NCBI RefSeq assembly: GCF_943193095.1
Contig: NZ_CALPCV010000003.1
Location: 62,001-126,000 of the forward strand
Origin: Parasutterella muris
GTDB lineage: Bacteria > Pseudomonadota > Gammaproteobacteria > Burkholderiales > Burkholderiaceae_F
DNA: 64,000 bases
Direction: 5' to 3'
Notes under the pieces: model-generated
What the model saw: the letters and a program-made list of their open reading frames with translations, nothing else
Told to the model about the DNA's origin: nothing
Database searches by the model: none
Program-made: the position numbers and the translations under genes
Shown: in pieces, positions 60,781 through 64,000 of the stretch
Layout: every line of letters starts with the position of its first letter
Position numbering within the stretch: position 1 is the stretch's first letter

Positions 60781-63444
60781 TTATCCTTCGATTTTCGGTG
60801 TGTTGTCAGACGGGCTGGGCATCCAGACTTTGAACTGTTCAGGTTTGGTCCATACGCCTTCGGGGCCTTTGTCGGCTTTGGAGATGCGGACTTGGTAGCC
60901 GCGCAGCGTATATGTGCCGACCATATCGTTAAACGGAGCCGTGTTCTTGGAGAGCACGTTGACGTTGGCTTCCTTCCAGCCGAGTGTATCAGACGAGAGT
61001 TTTTCCGGGAACCAGAAGCGTTCCATGTAGAGAACGCCCGGATTGATGCCTTCGGTCAGTCTTGCTTTGCCTTGAGTTTTGCCGCGTTTGGATTCAATCC
61101 AAGTCCAGTCGCCCTGCTGAATACCGTACTTCGCAGCGGTTTCCGGATTGATCCAGACTTCGGGAACTGGGTAGATTTCGCGCAGATACGGAATGTTTCT
61201 GAGCGTGCTGTGGTGGTACATAGGCAGACGGCCGTTGGTCATCACGAGCGGATATTCCTTAGCGATTTCCCGGTTTGGACTTTCATACGGCTCAAGGAAG
61301 TAAGGCAGCGGATCGTAATCTTTTTCTACCGGGTCAAGTTTCTGCTGCGCGTAAGGCGCGCCGGTGCGGCCCATGGTGATGAATCGGTCCGCATAGAGTT
61401 CAAGTTTCTTGGAAGCGGTGCCGAAACCCACCGGAAGACCGGTCTTCGGATTGATCTTCTTATAGACGTAGTAGCTGTTCCACTTGTCGTACGGCATTGC
61501 TTGGATAAAGCCTTTTTTCTTGAGTTCCGCGAATGTGATGCCAAGCGGTTTGAGTTTCAGATCGAGGATCTGATCCATGGAATCCCACTGCGGGAGGTCC
61601 GCACCCATGAATTCCGGATCAAAGGATTTGCGGCAGACTTCATGGCCTAATTCGCCGCAGCGCTTGAGGATCTTGGACCAAATGACCGTTTCATGCCGAG
61701 TTTCCCAAGTGTGTACGACTGCCTGACGAGCCCAAACGGTGTTGAGCGACTCTGCGAGGAAGTCGGTTTCGAGCCATTCGGTTGTCGGAAGCAGCATATC
61801 CGCGTACATCGAGAATGAGGTCGGATAGTTAAACATATGAACGATGAAGTCCACGTGCTTTGTGGCTTCCGCCCAAGAACCCGCATCGCCGATGACGCCG
61901 AGCTTATTGCCGGAGCGTTCAAGCCAGACTTTGATCGGATAGGGTTTGCCGGTCATAATGGCTTCCTGGATTCTTGTCGGCTGGGCAGCGTCCCAAGAGA
62001 GCAGGCCTTTGAATTCAACACCGCCCAGGCGTTTGGCAAGCTGTCCCGGAGGCAGCAGGCGCTCGCAGCGAGAAACCAGGCTGTTCTTCGGAGGAACGGC
62101 AAGCGGATTGCGGTTCATGAGTGTACCCGGTTTTTCCACGTAGCCCATCAAAGCGTTGAGGATAACCGCGCCCATCGCGGCCTGCACCGAGTTCGGGTTC
62201 TGGTCGGTGGCAACGCCCAAAGAGATGCCGCCGGGGCCTTCAGCGTAAATCTTGATCGCTTCTTCGATTTTTTCAGGTTTAAGCCAGCAGGTTTCTCCGG
62301 CTTTTTCAAGTGTCCACGGTTCAGCGCGTTCCTTGAGCAGACGGAAGCCTGTCTTGTATGTTTGTCCGTTATAGGAGAATTCGCCGTCTAAAACCGGATC
62401 AAGCGCATCATTGAAAGGATAGGGAAGGGGCTGAGGCTGATTGGTCTTAGCATCCCAAACCACGAAATCTTCTTTTTTACCGTCTTTGAAGAGTTCGTTC
62501 GCTTTGACGGTCATCTGAGTCTTTGTGTTGACGAGATAAGGCAGGTTAGTCCATCTGAGCACAAAGTCTTTATCAAAGAGGTTATGCGCAATGATGTAGC
62601 GGACCCAGGCAAGCTGCAGCGCGACGTCGGTACCCGGACGAATCGGAAGCCAGACATCGGCTTTAGCCGCGCTCGGCGCAAATCTCGGGTCGATAGAGAT
62701 TGTCTTAACGCCTTTGGCGCGGAGATTTGCAAGCGCGTGGCCGCCGCCCGCGGGACAGCTGTATGAGACGTCTGTGCCCCACAGGACGATGTTTTTCATC
62801 GGTGTGTTTTTGTTATAGATTTCGAGCGCGCATTCGTCGGCGATCGAGGTGGACGGTCCGCCGTACATCATGCCGAAGGCCAAGGTTCTCGGCAGGAAGC
62901 ACTGAGCGCAGCCCGGTTCGTACCAGTTCGGCGTACCGAAGATATTGCAGAAACGCGCGATCATTCTAAAGTGCGGGTTACCGCCGCCGCCCGTGGAGGC
63001 CATAACGGACTCGGCGCCGTACTTTTCTCTGGCTTCCATCATCTTGTGCGCGATGATATCGATCGCTTCATCCCAGCTGATGCGTTTCCATTTGTTTTCG
63101 CCGCGTTTGCCGACGCGGATCATCGGGTACTTGTTGCGGTCCGGATGGTAAAGCGCGTTGATGCCGGAAAGACCTTTTGCGCAAAGCGTACCTTCGCTCA
63201 TCGGATAGTTCGGATCGCCTTCGATTTTGACAACCCGGCCGTTGCGAACATGCGCGCGGACGCCGCAGTTATGGATACAGGCTCGGCATGTCGTCGTGAT
63301 GATCTGAGTGTCATCTTTCAGAGCGGCGTTCTTTTGCGTAGAACCTTCGCCCGCGGCAAAAGCTTTTAACGGAGAAGCTGCAGCGGCTCCGGCAGCGGCG
63401 GCTGCTTTGACGAAACTTCTGCGGCTGATTTCGGATAGTTTCAT
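60781..63444 (-). CDS. Tat-exported molybdopterin oxidoreductase (DMSO reductase superfamily)
   Basis: The 887-residue catalytic subunit has a twin-arginine signal (SEISRRSFVKAAAAAGAAAA) and a [4Fe-4S] site C53-x2-C56-x3-C60-x27-C88. The region of the Mo ligand reads WYEPGCAQCFLPR, so the ligand is probably a Cys (C179 or C182), not the Ser of true DMSO reductase. This points to the thiosulfate/polysulfide/arsenate/tetrathionate reductase branch. The acceptor cannot be decided. The operon order A-B-C-TorD is standard. A CRP/FNR-type palindrome lies 220 bases upstream. Confidence 0.85.
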   Translation of the reverse strand: MKLSEISRRSFVKAAAAAGAAAASPLKAFAAGEGSTQKNAALKDDTQIITTTCRACIHNCGVRAHVRNGRVVKIEGDPNYPMSEGTLCAKGLSGINALYHPDRNKYPMIRVGKRGENKWKRISWDEAIDIIAHKMMEAREKYGAESVMASTGGGGNPHFRMIARFCNIFGTPNWYEPGCAQCFLPRTLAFGMMYGGPSTSIADECALEIYNKNTPMKNIVLWGTDVSYSCPAGGGHALANLRAKGVKTISIDPRFAPSAAKADVWLPIRPGTDVALQLAWVRYIIAHNLFDKDFVLRWTNLPYLVNTKTQMTVKANELFKDGKKEDFVVWDAKTNQPQPLPYPFNDALDPVLDGEFSYNGQTYKTGFRLLKERAEPWTLEKAGETCWLKPEKIEEAIKIYAEGPGGISLGVATDQNPNSVQAAMGAVILNALMGYVEKPGTLMNRNPLAVPPKNSLVSRCERLLPPGQLAKRLGGVEFKGLLSWDAAQPTRIQEAIMTGKPYPIKVWLERSGNKLGVIGDAGSWAEATKHVDFIVHMFNYPTSFSMYADMLLPTTEWLETDFLAESLNTVWARQAVVHTWETRHETVIWSKILKRCGELGHEVCRKSFDPEFMGADLPQWDSMDQILDLKLKPLGITFAELKKKGFIQAMPYDKWNSYYVYKKINPKTGLPVGFGTASKKLELYADRFITMGRTGAPYAQQKLDPVEKDYDPLPYFLEPYESPNREIAKEYPLVMTNGRLPMYHHSTLRNIPYLREIYPVPEVWINPETAAKYGIQQGDWTWIESKRGKTQGKARLTEGINPGVLYMERFWFPEKLSSDTLGWKEANVNVLSKNTAPFNDMVGTYTLRGYQVRISKADKGPEGVWTKPEQFKVWMPSPSDNTPKIEG

Positions 63445-63845
63445 AAAATCACTCCTGAGGTGAGATTGAGTGGGGTAAAGAAAATTCGGACAATAATTCT
63501 CCTGTTCGGATGTTTTTAAGGCATCCGATTGAGAAAAGCGGTTAATTGATTTTTAGGACCGGGCTTCAGTCTTTATGCTGGACGATTAACTTTGGTCCCT
63601 GATCAGCATTTGAGTGTCGATATTCATGATGGGGTCTCTTTTCTTGGAATCTGATAAATCTATTGTGACCTGCTTCACAAACTCCAGACATGCGGTTTTT
63701 ATTTGTCAGCCTTCAAAAATTACAATGTCTTTTGTATTCAATAAGATATATTTATAAATTCAGTGTTTTTGAGACAAATTAAATTGATCGCACAGTTATT
63801 TGACTATAGGATTAATCCTATCGATTCCATCCCACACCCGACGAT
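63445..63845. other. divergent control region of the respiratory cluster
   Basis: No ORF. It holds the promoters of the minus-strand molybdoenzyme operon and the plus-strand LysR gene, is AT-rich near the LysR gene, and contains the palindrome at 63664-63679. AGGAG (CTCCT on the plus strand) precedes the molybdoenzyme start. Confidence 0.45.
63664..63679. promoter_or_regulatory. CRP/FNR-family binding site
   Basis: TGTGACCTGCTTCACA is a perfect TGTGA-N6-TCACA palindrome, the canonical CRP half-site pair and spacing. It sits between the two divergent genes. Confidence 0.6.
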
Positions 63846-64000
63846 ATGAAGCAAAAGGATAATTTGCTTGCCTGGCGCGCACTTGCCGTGACCGTAGAGA
63901 CAGGCAACATCACACAGACTGCGCTGCTTTTGGATTTGGACAGCGCGAAGGTCTCGAGGCTGATTGCCGGATTAGAAAAAGAGATTGGTTTTGAGCTGTT
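63846..64000 (+). CDS. LysR family regulator, 5' part
   Basis: The visible 51 codons (MKQKDNLLAWRALAVTVETG, NITQTALLLDLDSAKVSRLI, AGLEKEIGFEL) form a LysR winged helix-turn-helix. The gene runs past the window. It is divergent from the molybdoenzyme operon and may control it. The helix-turn-helix resembles that of the regulator at 32752 in its unusual 'AxVSRLIxxLE' pattern. Confidence 0.75.
   Translation, partial: MKQKDNLLAWRALAVTVETGNITQTALLLDLDSAKVSRLIAGLEKEIGFEL

Noticed and set aside
60229..61650. A 473-codon plus-strand frame across the DmsA/DmsB-like genes
   Set aside because: It is antisense to two well-supported genes in the same codon register, with no start signal or recognisable domain.

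Overview
The window looks like chromosome of a Gram-negative betaproteobacterium of the order Burkholderiales, most likely a gut Sutterellaceae (Sutterella/Parasutterella type). The clues are the psd-pssA-leuA and rpsO-pnp gene orders, an OmpC-like trimeric porin, Tat-exported molybdoenzymes with TorD and FdhE helpers, and many secreted single-gene redox proteins. This assignment is inference; there is no rRNA gene in the window.

Layout. 1-11,400 is a conserved housekeeping block: an SDR protein, a SIMPL-domain protein, phosphatidylethanolamine synthesis (psd, pssA), leuA, rpsO-pnp, a HydE-type radical SAM protein, tpiA and secG. 11,288-12,991 holds three identical tRNA-Leu(GAG) genes separated by gene-poor sequence. 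13,360-17,709 carries a Tat-exported DUF362 protein, a small exported protein, a thioredoxin-fold protein, fdhE and mtgA. A tRNA-Glu(CTC) at 17,805 begins a gene-poor, AT-rich stretch to about 21,850 with one unrecognised three-gene operon. 21,850-25,300 has a creatininase-family enzyme with a sodium/solute symporter pair, a probable structured RNA and a rubrerythrin. 25,776-30,771 is a mobile-element-type cassette: Toprim/zinc-ribbon primase, CobS-like AAA ATPase, DUF3150-like protein and CobT-like VWA protein, with unusually structured leaders. 30,900-42,800 is metabolism and transport: an MFS relic, a LysR-regulated secreted protein/porin/EamA cluster, a urocanate reductase followed by an exported ammonia-lyase homologue, TetR and AzlCD. 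43,391-54,365 is an accessory island: a dead IS3-type element, a type III restriction-modification system flanked by pseudogenes, a broken ISAs1 element and a frameshifted AAA/PD-(D/E)XK gene. 54,413-63,444 is one minus-strand anaerobic respiratory cluster: a DmsABC-like molybdoenzyme, TorD chaperone, NapG-like ferredoxin, a NapH-GltD-like fusion and a multi-FeS protein. The start of a divergent LysR regulator closes the window.

The biology points to an anaerobic lifestyle based on periplasmic reductases. The strongest single result is the flavoprotein at 37,533-39,287. It has the residues that distinguish urocanate reductase from fumarate reductase, and it lies directly upstream of an exported histidine/phenylalanine ammonia-lyase homologue in which the Ala-Ser-Gly triad that forms the MIO cofactor is not recognisable. 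This pair could be a periplasmic amino-acid deamination/reduction module, with imidazole propionate as the possible product, or an uncharacterised variant of it. The second unusual object is the primase/CobS/DUF3150/VWA cassette, whose leaders contain a probable pseudoknot and hairpins that would cover the ribosome-binding sites.
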